From Ophiura sarsii (taxonomy: Eukaryota; Echinodermata; Ophiuroidea; Amphilepidida; Ophiuridae), in contig CM069453.1 in the NCBI GenBank assembly GCA_035610835.1, positions 69,194,682-69,258,681 of the forward strand: 64,000 nt of DNA. Direction: 5' to 3'. The number at the start of each line of letters is the position of its first letter. Positions within the stretch are counted from its first letter, which is position 1. The notes under the pieces were generated by a model, which did no database searches, was not told the origin of the DNA, and was given only the letters and a program-made list of their open reading frames with translations. Made by a program: the position numbers and the translations under genes. This document shows, in pieces, positions 52,142 through 63,049 of this stretch.

Positions 52142-52160
52142 TGTACTGGAACATCTGGAT
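52102..52160 (-). CDS. Exon 1 (coding start) of the death-ROC gene
   Basis: The acceptor is TTTTTCAG before 52160 and the donor GTAACT after 52102. The second ATG in the exon, at 52141, opens MAGTFMEGSWRDQ and leaves one base (G). That base joins AA of the next exon to make a Glu codon in frame with the death domain. The first ATG in the exon is in another frame and would not enter the death-domain frame. The preceding AG implies at least one upstream non-coding exon. Confidence 0.6.
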
Positions 52161-52774
52161 CTGAAAAATATAAGTGGTTGGTATATTTGAGCTATGAAGG
52201 CGATCAGTGTTGCTGCTAGGCCAGATTAATTTTACTGATGGATTGTAGCGAATGGAGCACAAAGGTAGATGGGACCAGGGGCTTGCTTATGGGGTTTTAT
52301 TGATTTTTAAAATGCATTTTGAGGGTTTCCATACTTTTATGAGGCAAATTAAAAATGTTAAAAATTGAAGTAAAAAATGAGTGCCAGCCAGCCAGCTCAG
52401 GCTAACATTCTGCTTAAATACAACGGCGATGAAATGTGCAGTGGGCAGATCATTTTATTTACAAGTGTGTCCCAGAATGATTTATAAAGCGTCTGCGCAT
52501 CAGAGACCCCTTACTTTCTTGTTTGACTCATCATAAATTGAAATTGACCCAAGGGATCAAAATCGCATGGACCCCTTACATTTAACGATGCATGGAAATG
52601 GAAGCCTTAAGAAATACTGGAAGAATTGCCATCGCCCATCCTTCGCTTATCCGAAACCCCTTGAATTTGTTTGGACCCCTTAAATTTAGTTTTTGCTGTC
52701 CAGAAAAAATCAATATGACCCCTGGTATTTTGTGTATCAATCTCTCAAAACATGTAATTGTGTGTGGAGATATG

Positions 52775-53020
52775 CAGTGGGATAGCTAGGTTTTTCATAT
52801 GGTGGGGGGGGGGGCAAGAAATGAAATTGAACTGACAAGATTTTGGGGACACATGGGCGCATAGCTCGCACAAAATTTCCATCTGTGTACTTTTGACCAT
52901 CATAATTCCATGATTCCTCTTGTCAAATGAACCGACAGTGCCAATCTCAACAGACACAACAGTCTATATTGGGAGGGGGGGGACAATCACCCTCCTTGCC
53001 CCCCCCCCCTTCCCCCTCTG
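52775..53020 (+). mobile_element. Truncated hAT-like repeat
   Basis: Begins CAGTGGGATAGCTAGG followed by a G run, resembling the CAGTGGCG termini of hAT elements. It shares GTGTACTTTTGACCATCATA and CTTGTCAAATGAACCGACAG with 57985-58040. No matching right end was found. Confidence 0.5.
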
Positions 53021-53261
53021 GAGTTATGCAAACAAACTCCTATACGATCTTGTAAAACATAATTTTGTGGAAATTAATAATGATATTGAAAGGGGGAAAC
53101 TTCGTATAGGTAGCCGAGTGTTTTTCCTTTTCATAAGTGTTTCAATCTTTCAAAACATCCAATTGTATGTAGAGTTTTTGCAAACAAACGTGATCTAATT
53201 TTAGGGGGGACTTACTTTATTTGAACCCTTTATATTAAAATCCAAAATCCAAAAAACTTAC

Positions 53262-53359
53262 ATGTATATAACTTGAACAGGCCAGTTGTTTCGTCAGGTA
53301 TGATGTCATAGACCCAGTATCACTTCCAGTGTTTCTTTAACATTTGTCTCTATAGATGT
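53262..53359 (-). other. Candidate non-coding 5' UTR exon of the death-ROC gene
   Basis: On the minus strand, TTCTTTTAG precedes 53359 and GTAAGT follows 53262, giving a 98-bp exon. It contains a stop in the frame that would enter the start exon, so it would be untranslated. It is inferred from splice sites alone. Confidence 0.4.
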
Positions 53360-53569
53360 CTAAAAGAAAGAGAATGTAAACAAGAATAAGAAGCAATAGT
53401 TTTGTTATTCACAATTTTTTTTAAGTTTCATGACCGAGGTAGTGAATTGGGACAACTACAACGTTCAAGATCTAGCATCTCTTTCTGTGGAAATTTGTAG
53501 GTTCCTGAATTGGCCCATGTGCTTGAAATCATATCCCGCAACGCCTACCCACAAATGAAAAAGGTATTA

Positions 53570-53793
53570 TGCGACCAGTCACATTAAAATGAACATGTTG
53601 GAGGCCCACGTCACTCTGGGGGTATTGGTATGACCTGAAAGAGCACATTTTAAGCTTTGAAATGATACCATGTTGAATGTAATCAGACTTTCACATGAAT
53701 GAAGAAGCACATATGTTTCTATTATTTTCTTTATATTTGGCCTCAAAACTGTGTTTGCTGATAATGTGTCCTTTTTGATGTGACTGGTCACAA
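53570..53793. mobile_element. MITE, TIR TGTGACC... (copy 2)
   Basis: Diverged copy of the 7832-8083 element. Ends TGCGACCAGTCACATTAAAA and the near-inverse TTTTGATGTGACTGGTCACA; the shared interior includes AAAGAGCACATTTTAAGCTT and TATTATTTTCTTTATATTT. Confidence 0.68.
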
Positions 53794-53799
53794 ATAGGA

Positions 53800-55770
53800 G
53801 TTGGTTATTTATGAGATGTAAGGCAAAAATCCCACCCTTTTCTATGGGTAAATGTGTAAGAGTAGCGCACAAGCATTAGATGCAAACATTTTGAAATATA
53901 AATAATATATTTAATTGTTGAAGAAAGGGATTTAAATTATGTAAATGAAACACATCACGGGTGGTCATCCTAGTATGTACCAAACAAAGGACTCATTTAG
54001 CTAAGTAATTAGTGACTGTGCTAATTACTGCCGCTATTTAGGCACAGATGGTGGAAACCACTATCTGTGATTTAGGCATGTTTTCTATTGTATTGCAATT
54101 GATACTTCTGAGAGCTGGGGAGGTCACTTTTGATTGACAGCCCCTTAAGCCTCCATAGTTATCTGTGTTTGGTATATATGGGTGTGTTCATCCTGTGATG
54201 TAAAGCATTCTTCTTCTAACAGTTCTCTTCTGTGGCCGTCTTCCTCGATGGACGGTCATCATTTGTTCTACCAGCCTATGTTTTATTTACCTAATAAAAT
54301 ACTGATGTTTAATAGTCAAGAAAGATTCCGTGTAGCCAATAATTAACCGTTGTGTTAAGTTAAAACCCATGCAAATGTAAAGGGCCCGAAACAGCCTTTT
54401 ATAAATGTACCTCTCAGGTAGAGTCGATCAGTTGTTTTTTGTTGTTGTTTTTTTTCTTCAAAATAATTGGGAAATTTTGATGAATTTTCAGCAATTTTTG
54501 AACATTTCCATAAAATTTAAAAAAATGTAAAAATAAAAAAAAATGGGTAGATCAGGCCCATAGAACAGGGTTTTGTTTTTGTCGCCTAAAAAATACTTAC
54601 TTGTCCCCATGTCTTCCCCAACCCCTTAAAAATGAAAATGTCTAGCTTTTATGTTGATCCAGGCATCTTGTTTACAAAAAAATAAAAGAGCAAAGACCTG
54701 AAATAGAAAATAGCATGGAGGAATGCCATTGTAAAATTAAGCAAGAAAAAATACTCAGGAAAATGAAATAATTCATGCATATTTTCAAATGAACAGTTTC
54801 CATGCACAGTGGATTGTAAATTTAATACCAGAAATAGTAATTTATTGAAAACATACGGTACCCTATAATGAATACTTACCATGACCTTTTCTGAATATCA
54901 GGCATAGATAACGACACAAATCAAAACTGTGCTAAGCTTGATCAAGTCTGATAACAATGACTGATATTCCGTGAGCCACAATCCTGTGAATTACTGTTGT
55001 ATGAATCATACAAACATGACAGTATTACCTTTGTACTCCATGAAACAAAATAGGTTTTCACTAAAAATTCAACCTACGTATATGAAACCATATAATGTTG
55101 AAGCAAAATGGCGGTCAATTTCAATGTGTTGGAATTCCCCAAGTGACTAAATTATATGCTGGTTCCCTGCATCAATGGGCTTCACACCACTTACCCATAG
55201 ATGGATTAAATTTGGGAGTCAGGATGTAGGGTACCAGCATTGTGCAATATAGTCCATTCCAGGGTGTAGACAAAACATGACCTGACTTGGCCTGCTGGCC
55301 TGGCCATAAAAAAACGATGATATGTTTGTCATATTAGATACAATACAAGTGCTCTTCTAGATAAACATGATAAATTCCTTTTCACAGCAATGTCAACGCA
55401 TCTTTTAAACAATCCATTCCTTTTAAAAAAATCTCTCTGAAAACAGCTAAATCTGTCAACCCCCAAGAGGAGACATCATTATAGTTCAAGTATACAACCA
55501 TTCAAAAAAATATCCCATCTATCCCGAATTGTTAATGCAGTAAGGAACTAGGGGGCATTTGCCTACTTAATTTACTAACTTTGTCTATTAATGTCCCTGG
55601 CATTACATACATCAATATTAACCCCAACACCCCCATTTTACACTTTTTGAACAATCAGGAGGGGGATATAGGTCTGAGTGGTGCCGGCACTTGAACCCGG
55701 GTCACCGGATGACAGATGCCAGATGACTGGTTTGAAGGAATGGATTGTGTTTTTTTGGCCCAAGAATGTA
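53800..55770. other. Upstream flank of the death-ROC gene
   Basis: No gene or bounded repeat recognised apart from the possible first-exon donor at 54880. A TATA-type promoter cannot be assigned with confidence. Confidence 0.3.
54880..54960 (-). other. Possible first-exon donor upstream of the death-ROC gene
   Basis: A strong donor, CATG|GTAAGTATTC, ends an exon at 54880 on the minus strand. No acceptor is obvious upstream, so this could be the first transcribed exon. Its 5' boundary is not defined and the right limit given is arbitrary. Confidence 0.22.
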
Positions 55771-55776
55771 CATGTA

Positions 55777-56911
55777 CACAGGCGCGGATCCAGGGGGGGG
55801 GGGGGGGGCGGAGGGGGCGCGCGCCCCCCGGTAAAAAATCGACAAAAAAAAAAGGGAAAAGAGAGAGGGAGAGGAAAGGGGGAAGGGGAAGAGAAAGGGA
55901 GAAAGAGCCTTTAATTGATCGACGGATTGGTGAATAAAATAACGTTGTATGTCGTGATATACACGTAGGCCTATATAGGCGGCCACCCCACTTTTTTGTA
56001 AAGAAAGAAAAAAAGAAGGGGAAAAAAAGAGAAGAAACGGAGGAAAGGGATTGCTTTTCATAAAATATTGGTCAAAAGTATACACCAGATCGCAGCAAAT
56101 GAGTTCGAAAATTGAAAATGTTTCTACTTCTGAGCCCAAACTCCCCCCTGTTCGAGCTTTTAAACCATGTATATTTAAATCAAGATTATATAACAGTTAT
56201 GCTCAACTTCTTTCGTGTATTGAAAAAAACAAAATATTTAATGGAAATGAAGAGGTGGCTTTTCAATAAAATGTTGGTCAAAAGTATACACCAGATCGCA
56301 CCAAATGAGTTCGAAAATTGAAAAAAATTCTACTTCTGAGGGGGGCACATCCCCCCTCAGACTCCCCCTGTTCGACCTTTTAAACATAATTCAAGAAAAT
56401 ATATCAGTAATATGCTCACCTTCTTTCGTGTATTGATAAAAAACCAAAATATTTTATGGAAATGAAGAGGTGGCTTTTCAATAAAATTTTGGTCAAAAGT
56501 ATACACCAGATCGCACCAAATGAGTTCGAAAATTGAAAAAAATTCTACTTCTGAGGGGGGCACATCCCCCCTCAGACTCCCCCTGTTCGACCTTTTAAAC
56601 CTAATTCAAGAAAATATATCAGTAATATGCTCAACTTCTTTCGTGTATTGATAAAAAACAAAATATTTTATGGAAATGAAGAGGTGGCTTTTCAATAAAA
56701 TTTTGGTCAAAAGTATACACCAGATCGCACCAAATGAGTTCGAAAATTGAATTTTTTTCTACTTCTGAGGGGGGCACATCCCCCCTGTCCGAGCAGAGCT
56801 CGGAGGGCGGTGCTGCGGCACCGCATTGGATAGTCCACCAACACAAAATTCAAGATTTTTCATCTTCTTTTCAGCCCCCCGGTAAATTCAATCTCTGGCT
56901 CCGCCCCTGTG
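55777..56911. mobile_element. hAT-like non-autonomous element, 1135 bp
   Basis: The 8-bp TSD TACATGTA lies at 55769-55776 and 56912-56919. TIRs are CACAGGCGCGGATCCAGG and CTGGCTCCGCCCCTGTG. After a G run and a purine-rich stretch comes a 215-bp unit in tandem (AGAGGTGGCTTTTCAATAAA at 56251, 56466 and 56680, with a partial earlier copy near 56050). No transposase. Confidence 0.85.
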
Positions 56912-57465
56912 TACATGTAGTATAATTCATCTCAGCTTTTATATCATTAATGATTTCAAGCTACGAGTTGAAATTTGCGTGCTAGTTGGGAGTTGGATTT
57001 TGCGAGTTAATATTTGTGAGTTGTCAAATACAAGTTGCTCGTTCCTCATATTTGCGAGTTTATTTTATAATTGATCATCTGTTGATCATTTCATCAATCG
57101 TTATTCAATCGATGTTAAATACAATAATTGATTAAACGAATGTACATATAAAACACAGGACACGACGTTGACCCATCGATGACCAGCACTGACAGGGAAA
57201 GACAGAACAAACAGTTCCAACATCAAAACTATAACTTATTTAAGATTTGAATCAGGTGTGGCGGAGAGCAATTGCGATATTTTTCTTCCAGATTTCATAC
57301 CGCTGATCCCCTCAATTCTGTGTCAATTGGCCAGACTGATATTATCCCTAAGAACTATGTTCGAAATCTCGAAGTTGTCTTCGATGTCTCAACACATTAA
57401 CAATATCTGCAAATCAGCCCATAATGCTGTTAGAAAGATTGGTAGCATAAGACAATATCTAGACC

Positions 57466-58683
57466 CAGGCACGTACGCAGGATTTTGTGAAGGGGGGTGT
57501 TTTAGAAATATTTATATAATTATTTAACTATCCATACCTGCGCGAAGCGGTGGCCGGGACACGCTTGTGTGTCCCGGGGGGAGTTCGAGGTGGGTATCCC
57601 CCCTCGACGCCAGAAGTTTTTTGAAATTCATGGTTGAAAAGAATGCATTTCCTTGCATATTTTTTAACACTATTGCAGGTTTATTCTTAGTTCAACGTTG
57701 CAATTCTCACCAAATCTTAATACTTTTGACTGAGTTCAACCCTAAAACATCATTTACAGTAACTTAATCCGCAGGCATTGGTTTTACCTGCGACCTCATT
57801 GGTTCAATGTGTGTCACATGACACGGGTTATTCTCCCGTTATTCTCCCTTTCAAGTTTAGCAGACAAACAGAAAAAAGCATCGATGCCTAAATTATCTTT
57901 TCAATTTAGTTTCTTTTAGTGTATCTAATATTCTCTTATTTTTCTTTTCACCCGGCTTGGAGGGGAACCTTCTACTCCATTTTCGTGTACTTTTTACCAT
58001 CATAATTCCATAATTCCTCTTGTCAAATGAACCGACAGTGTTAATATCAACCGACATACAGTCAATATTGGAGGGGCGATCGCCTCCACCCCTCCCCCCT
58101 CAGGGACGTCAATCGACATTTAAATGTGGTGGGGGGGGGGGGGGACATCATAAGTTGCCCGTCCCAAAATAAAAATAAATTGTAACTGAATTGTTGTTAA
58201 TAAACTTTTTTTAACGTCAGCCACATAATATTTTGAATATTCCGTGTGGTTCGCAGTACCGTAACTAGTTTTTTTGACATGTGGGGATCATAATTCCATG
58301 ATTACTCTTGTCAAACTAAAGGACTATTAGGTGTTTCTAAAATGTTCTATTTCGATCACATGCAAACTCAAAACATGGGGGGACATTTGATATTATGTCC
58401 ACCCAACCTAAAAACAAGGGACATCCTCGTCCATACAGGATTGACGCCCCTGCCCCCCCTCCTCGACCCCTCTCTGCTTACGCCACTGCCTCTCCCTCTG
58501 TCTCCGTTGTCCCCTAGTCTACCCTTCTCTTTTTCCTTCTCCTTTCCCTTCTCCTTTCCCTTCTCCTTTTCCTCTCTTTTCTCTTCTCTTTTTCCTCTCC
58601 TTTCCCCTTTTTATTTTTTAGGACAGACCCAAGGGGGGTGTTTCACACCCAAAACACCCCCCCCCCCCCTGCGTACGCGCCTG
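57466..58683. mobile_element. hAT-like element inserted in the LINE, 1218 bp
   Basis: The perfect 8-bp TSD TCTAGACC lies at 57458-57465 and 58684-58691. TIRs are CAGGCACGTACGCAGG and CCTGCGTACGCGCCTG. No transposase is recognised. The interior includes sequence shared with 52775-53020 and a nested element at 58101-58452, plus a CT-rich tract (58490-58615). The long plus frame across 58342-59019 joins low-complexity sequence to LINE sequence and is not a gene. Confidence 0.87.
58101..58452. mobile_element. hAT-like MITE nested in the preceding element
   Basis: TIRs are CAGGGACGTCAATC and GATTGACGCCCCTG. The flanks TCCCCCCT and CCCCCCCT match in 7 of 8 positions, consistent with an 8-bp duplication in a C-rich site. 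Confidence 0.6.
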
Positions 58684-59349
58684 TCTAGACCAGCCTACTA
58701 CAGAGCGCCTTGTCCATGCCTTTGTAACATAAGACTCGACTGCTGCAACAGTTTGTTGTTTGGACTGCCAGACTCGGAATGCGTGCAAAACATTGCTGCA
58801 AGACTTGTCTGTAAAGTAAAACGAAAGGAACACATATCACTCCACCTTCGTCGACTCCACTGGCTCCCCATCAACAAACGGATTATCTACAAAATTCTTC
58901 TTCTGACTTTCAAGGCCATGCACGATCTTGCTCCATCATGTGAACGTTTGCAACACCATAATCATAATGCAAATTGCGTTTTTACGCTCGGCATCACAAT
59001 TCCGCCTCCACGTTCCTAGATCATCTACTTCGTCATACGGAATGAGAGCTTTTTCGATCGCGGCGCCTATGTTATGGAATAATTTGCCTTTGACTGTTAA
59101 AAATGCCATTTCCGTCTCTTCATTCAAACGTGCTCTCAAGACTCACCTTTTCTCATGATCCTATCGGACTCTCTATCTTATATCATTTTACGTTCCTGTG
59201 TGTGCATCAATGCTCCATGTTGCTGTTATATTCTTTGCCTTTATTCCCTTTTCTTTTATGTGTATTTTGTGTACAGCGCTCTGCGGTTTTTATACATGTT
59301 GCGCTTTATAAATACGTTATATTATATTATTATTATTATTACTTATACT

Positions 59350-59880
59350 CCCTACAAAATAAAATATAAAGCAGCTTTTACTGCAAAGCAGCTATTTATT
59401 ATATCCTAACAAAAAACATATAAAGCAGCTATTATTAATGCAAAGCTAATGAAATCGAATGAAAGTAACTCTCAAATAGGGAACTCGCAAATCTAAAGTT
59501 TACTCATCAACCATAAGTAAGTGATGCAATAAATGTAAACCACAATTGATTGTTTCCTTTGACCCAAGTGGTGTAAGGGTATAAAATAGGTATCTCTTGC
59601 TTATTGCACAAGGGAACATTTATGATTATTATACTTGATAGCTTAGCCACAGTGGCGCCATATAGGCACAGATACTTGGTCTGTCAGATAAAAATGCCTG
59701 AAAAAGGGAAAGAGGGCGTTCAAATGGAAATCATAAAAATATTTAGTTGAACGTTTGACGTAATAGTTGAGAAGTCTGTAGTTGGAAGGGTGGTGGGGAA
59801 CGGCTGTAGTTTATTGAAATATAATGAGAGTTTGAAAGAAATGTTCATCACGCATACAAAAAAGTGTCTAGGATGCAGCC
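59350..59880. other. No gene recognised
   Basis: AT-rich. AAGCAGCT(A/T)TT phrases repeat at 59370-59445. Confidence 0.35.
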
Positions 59881-59884
59881 AGTA

Positions 59885-60490
59885 GGGAGGTCACGCTGCA
59901 TGTCATATTTTGTTATACGCAAGAAAACAATGGAGTCATAGTGACTGCAATATTTGCTAGAAATAGCTTCGGGAAATGGTCTATTGGGCATCTCAAAAAC
60001 TAAGAAACGTGTTAAAAATCATGTAGAATTTTAGAGGAGGGTCAATAACATCTGCAGAACAGTAAAATGTATAGTATTAAACACGTTTGGTGACCAAATT
60101 TATGTCGTACAATGCCGGAAAATTCACGTTTTGAAAATCCGTGGTCTTCAAAATTACAGGAATCCTAACTCATTTTAAACCTCACCAAATCATGAAATGA
60201 ACCCTCGTCTACAAAAAAGTCCGTGTACGTATTGCTCTATCTGCTTGGAGATAGCGAAGACCACGGAAACCGCATAGCTTTATACCACGGAATGAAATCT
60301 GTCAGTGACATTACATGGCGAAAATCGTACAGATTTGCACTGCAGACCTCTGTGTAGGGAGTGTTGACAATAGCATGACAATAGCAAGGTCGTTTGACTA
60401 TTGTGTTTGTGCATGTTTGTGACGACTGACCCCGTTTAACAATCTTCATAGCTTTCATATAGGGCTTGGGTGACCTAACTATTGACTGGG
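59885..60490 (-). repeat. Dispersed repeat (copy B), uninterrupted
   Basis: Inverse copy of 34345-35460 without the hAT-like insertion. At 60427-60434 it keeps a single CTGACCCC, the inverse of the GGGGTCAG duplicated around the insertion in copy A. Minor insertions and deletions separate the copies. Confidence 0.8.
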
Positions 60491-60499
60491 ATGGTAGCC

Positions 60500-61005
60500 A
60501 AGAATCGTGGGAAATCCAAATTCTTGGATAATTGATGCTTGACTTTCGATTTCGATTCGAGGGGGGGTGTGGGGGTCGGGAAATACAGAGAGTGATAAGA
60601 AATGATCGACTTTTGTGATTTGTGAAGATGGTCTCATATGCTGGATTTTCCAAATGACATGGAGTATATTATAGAGTTGCAACAAAACATGTAGTGGTAG
60701 ATTAAACTATAGTCATGCATTATGTACATCTGTTTATGCAACAAACAAACCTTCTAAAATAGAAAATTAAAGTTATGCAAAAAACAAGCATTTCTAGAAA
60801 CTTGATGAGACTGATAATGTGACAAAACCTTTGGTATGGTAAAATAAACAATGAAGGTCTATTGAATGTGATGTTTGCAATAAAAAGGGCTTATAATCAT
60901 GTTTGCCGGTAATGAGTAATTCCATACTTGATCCATAACTGCAAAATGAGGATATAATTGATTGTGATTATAATTCATACTAGGCGGTCACCCGGGGTTT
61001 GTCGG
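60500..61005. other. No gene recognised
   Basis: AT-rich. No bounded repeat or coding signal. Confidence 0.35.
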
Positions 61006-61009
61006 TTCT

Positions 61010-61507
61010 CGGGTTTGGTGGTTTGCAGAACGCATGCATAAAATTCGACCCTTAGACAACCTTTGACCCCGGACGACCCAAGAAAAGAAAAGCCATTTTA
61101 TTTTTTCCACGCTCGACTCGTATTCGGGCTTCCCGTCACCGAGTTTAAGTCCGATCGGACAAACTTTGAAAATTCGACCCCTACCCGGAAGACCCGACAA
61201 ATGCTAACCCGTTTTATTTTTGCCACGCTCGCCTCGCATCGAACATTGTGAACACCGAGTTTAAGCACGATCTGACCAACTTCAAAAAGTTGACCCCTAG
61301 ATGACCTTTGACCTCGTACGCTCTAGCGAATGCGAACTTGCTCTTGCGGGGACCGAGCTGCACCCACCCACCGAGTTTGAACGCCGCCCGACCCCGGGAC
61401 GGCGACGAAAAAGCGCGCACAGACAGACAAACAGACAGACAGACAGACCAACAGACAGACAGACAAACACCCCGACAGACAGAGAGTAGCGTATTATTAT
61501 ATAGATA
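61010..61507 (+). repeat. Dispersed repeat with CACCGAGTTTAA subunits and a (CAGA)n tail
   Basis: Three degenerate subunits of roughly 110-120 bp share CACCGAGTTTAAG, CGATC(G/T)GAC and CCACGCTCG(A/C)CTCG phrases with GACCTTTGACC. They are followed by CAGACAGACAGACAGAC repeats and a TAGCGTATTATTATATAGAT end. It is GC-richer than its surroundings. No coding function is assigned. Confidence 0.65.
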
Positions 61508-61509
61508 TT

Positions 61510-61820
61510 TCAAGTCCCGTAAAACCGTTGGTGTATATTGTGTGTACAAGTTTCCACTGTATTAAGAATGCACAATGAAAATATTGCTGAAGATATCTTG
61601 TTTAAAAAACTTTTTGAGATGCGAATTACAGCCAGGCTTGAATGTTATCGTTTTGTTTGTACAATCCTGAATCCTCATCTCTCTAATGCCAATGATGATG
61701 ATGATCTACATGTATGTACGCTACTTGCACGCAATCTCCATTTAAAAACTAAAAGCGAGGCTCTCCCCTCATATCAGCGCGCCCAAACGAGTCACGCGAA
61801 GCGCAAACCTGCGTGAAACC
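61510..61820. other. No gene recognised
   Basis: The frame 61538-61816 has no recognisable domain. A GATGATGATGA tract lies near 61693. Confidence 0.3.
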
Positions 61821-61825
61821 ACGTA

Positions 61826-63043
61826 GAAGGTGCGGGATTGGCTTTTTAACGCTTTAGCGCGGGAGTTAGCATCTGTGTTAATTAGCGAAATTAGCGCTAA
61901 TTTATTCGCAATAACGCTAATAGCGCTAATAACGCTAATTAGCATCAGTGGTGCTAAAAACGCTATTATCGCTAATTTTGCAAGTAAGTGCTAAAAACGG
62001 CTATTATACGATATCAAATAAGTTTTCAAAATAATTAGGGATGCCATCGCGCAATAATTGCATCATGAGCGCTAATAGCATCGGTGGTGCTAAAAACGCT
62101 ATTATGCATTATGTTTTCACTAAAGCAAATCATAATTATACAGGGTGTCTCTAAAAAGGTTGTGTTAACGGAGCATGTTTATATAGAGCCCCGCAGGGTT
62201 CCGGAGGACACACGAATCACACCATAGTGCTAATCAAGCGCAATTAGCGTTATTAGCGCAAGACCGCTAATCAAGTGCAATTAGCGCTATTAGCGCTAAT
62301 TGCGCGACTCCTAGACTTGGTTCATCTTCAGAAATTGCACTTTAGCGATTACAACGCTAATCAAGTGCAATTAGCGCGACTCCTAGACTTGGTTCATCTT
62401 CAGAAATTACACTTTAGCGCTTACAACGCTAGGAACACGGGATATCGCGCTTATTGCGCTAATTGCAGCAGAGTGCTAACCAAGTGCAATTAGCGTTATT
62501 AGCGCAAGACCGCTAATCAAGTGCAATTAGCCCTATTAGCGCTAATTGCGCGACTCCTAGACTTGGTTCATCTTCAGAAATTGCACTTTAGCGCTTACAA
62601 CGCTAGGAACACGGGATATCGCGCTAATTGCGGCAGAGTGCTAACCAAGTGCAATTAGCGTTATTAGCGCAAGACCGCTAATCAAGTGCAATTAGCGCTA
62701 ATTCCGCGACTCCTAGACTTGGTTCATCTTCAGAAATTGCACATTAGCAATTACAACGCTAATCAAGTGCAAAGCGCTATTAGCGCTAATTGTGCGACTC
62801 CTAGACTTGGTTCATCTTCAGAAATTGCACTTTAGCGCTTACAACACTAATCAAGTGCAATTAGCGCTATTAGCGCTAATTGCGCGACTCCTAGACTTGG
62901 TTCATCTTCAGAAATTGCACTTTAGCGATTACAACGCTAGGAACACGGGATATCGCGCTAATTGTGCTAAAAACTAATGTGTTTTTAGTGCATTAGCACA
63001 TATTTGTACTAGCACTGCGCTAATAAGCCAATATCGCACCTTC
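61826..63043. mobile_element. 1.2-kb TIR-bounded element made of GCGCTAAT palindromes
   Basis: Ends GAAGGTGCGGGATTGGCT and the near-inverse AGCCAATATCGCACCTTC. The interior is built from ATTAGCGCTAAT-type palindromes. It also holds a repeated module of AATCAAGTGCAATTAGCGCT, CGACTCCTAGACTTGGTTCA and TCTTCAGAAATTGCACTTTA, present about seven times between 62290 and 62935. A third phrase, GGAACACGGGATATCGCGCT, appears three times. No transposase or clear target duplication. Confidence 0.65.
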
Positions 63044-63049
63044 CTCGAA

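Larger units (their letters stand above)
57262..59345 (+). pseudogene. LINE fragment (RT C-terminus to 3' tail) split by a hAT-like insertion
   Basis: Left part: INNICKSAHNAVRKIGSIRQ just before 57458. Right part, after 58691: RLDCCNSLLFGLPDSECVQN, ARLVCKVKRKEHISLHLRRL, HWLPINKRIIYKILLLTFKA, then MRAFSIAAPMLWNNLPLTVK and FKRALKTHLFS. These are the conserved C-terminal segments of L2/jockey-like LINEs (LDYCNSLL.GLP, HWLP...RI.FKI, WN.LP). The 3' tail GCGCTTTATAAATACG and (TTA)n close it. Frame breaks show it is inactive. Confidence 0.85.

Noticed and set aside
58342..59019. 225-codon plus-strand open frame
   Set aside because: A chance fusion of hAT-like low-complexity sequence with LINE remnants across the 58683 insertion border.
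60237..60653. 138-codon minus-strand open frame
   Set aside because: It lies in the dispersed repeat whose other copy (34-35 kb) does not preserve the frame.
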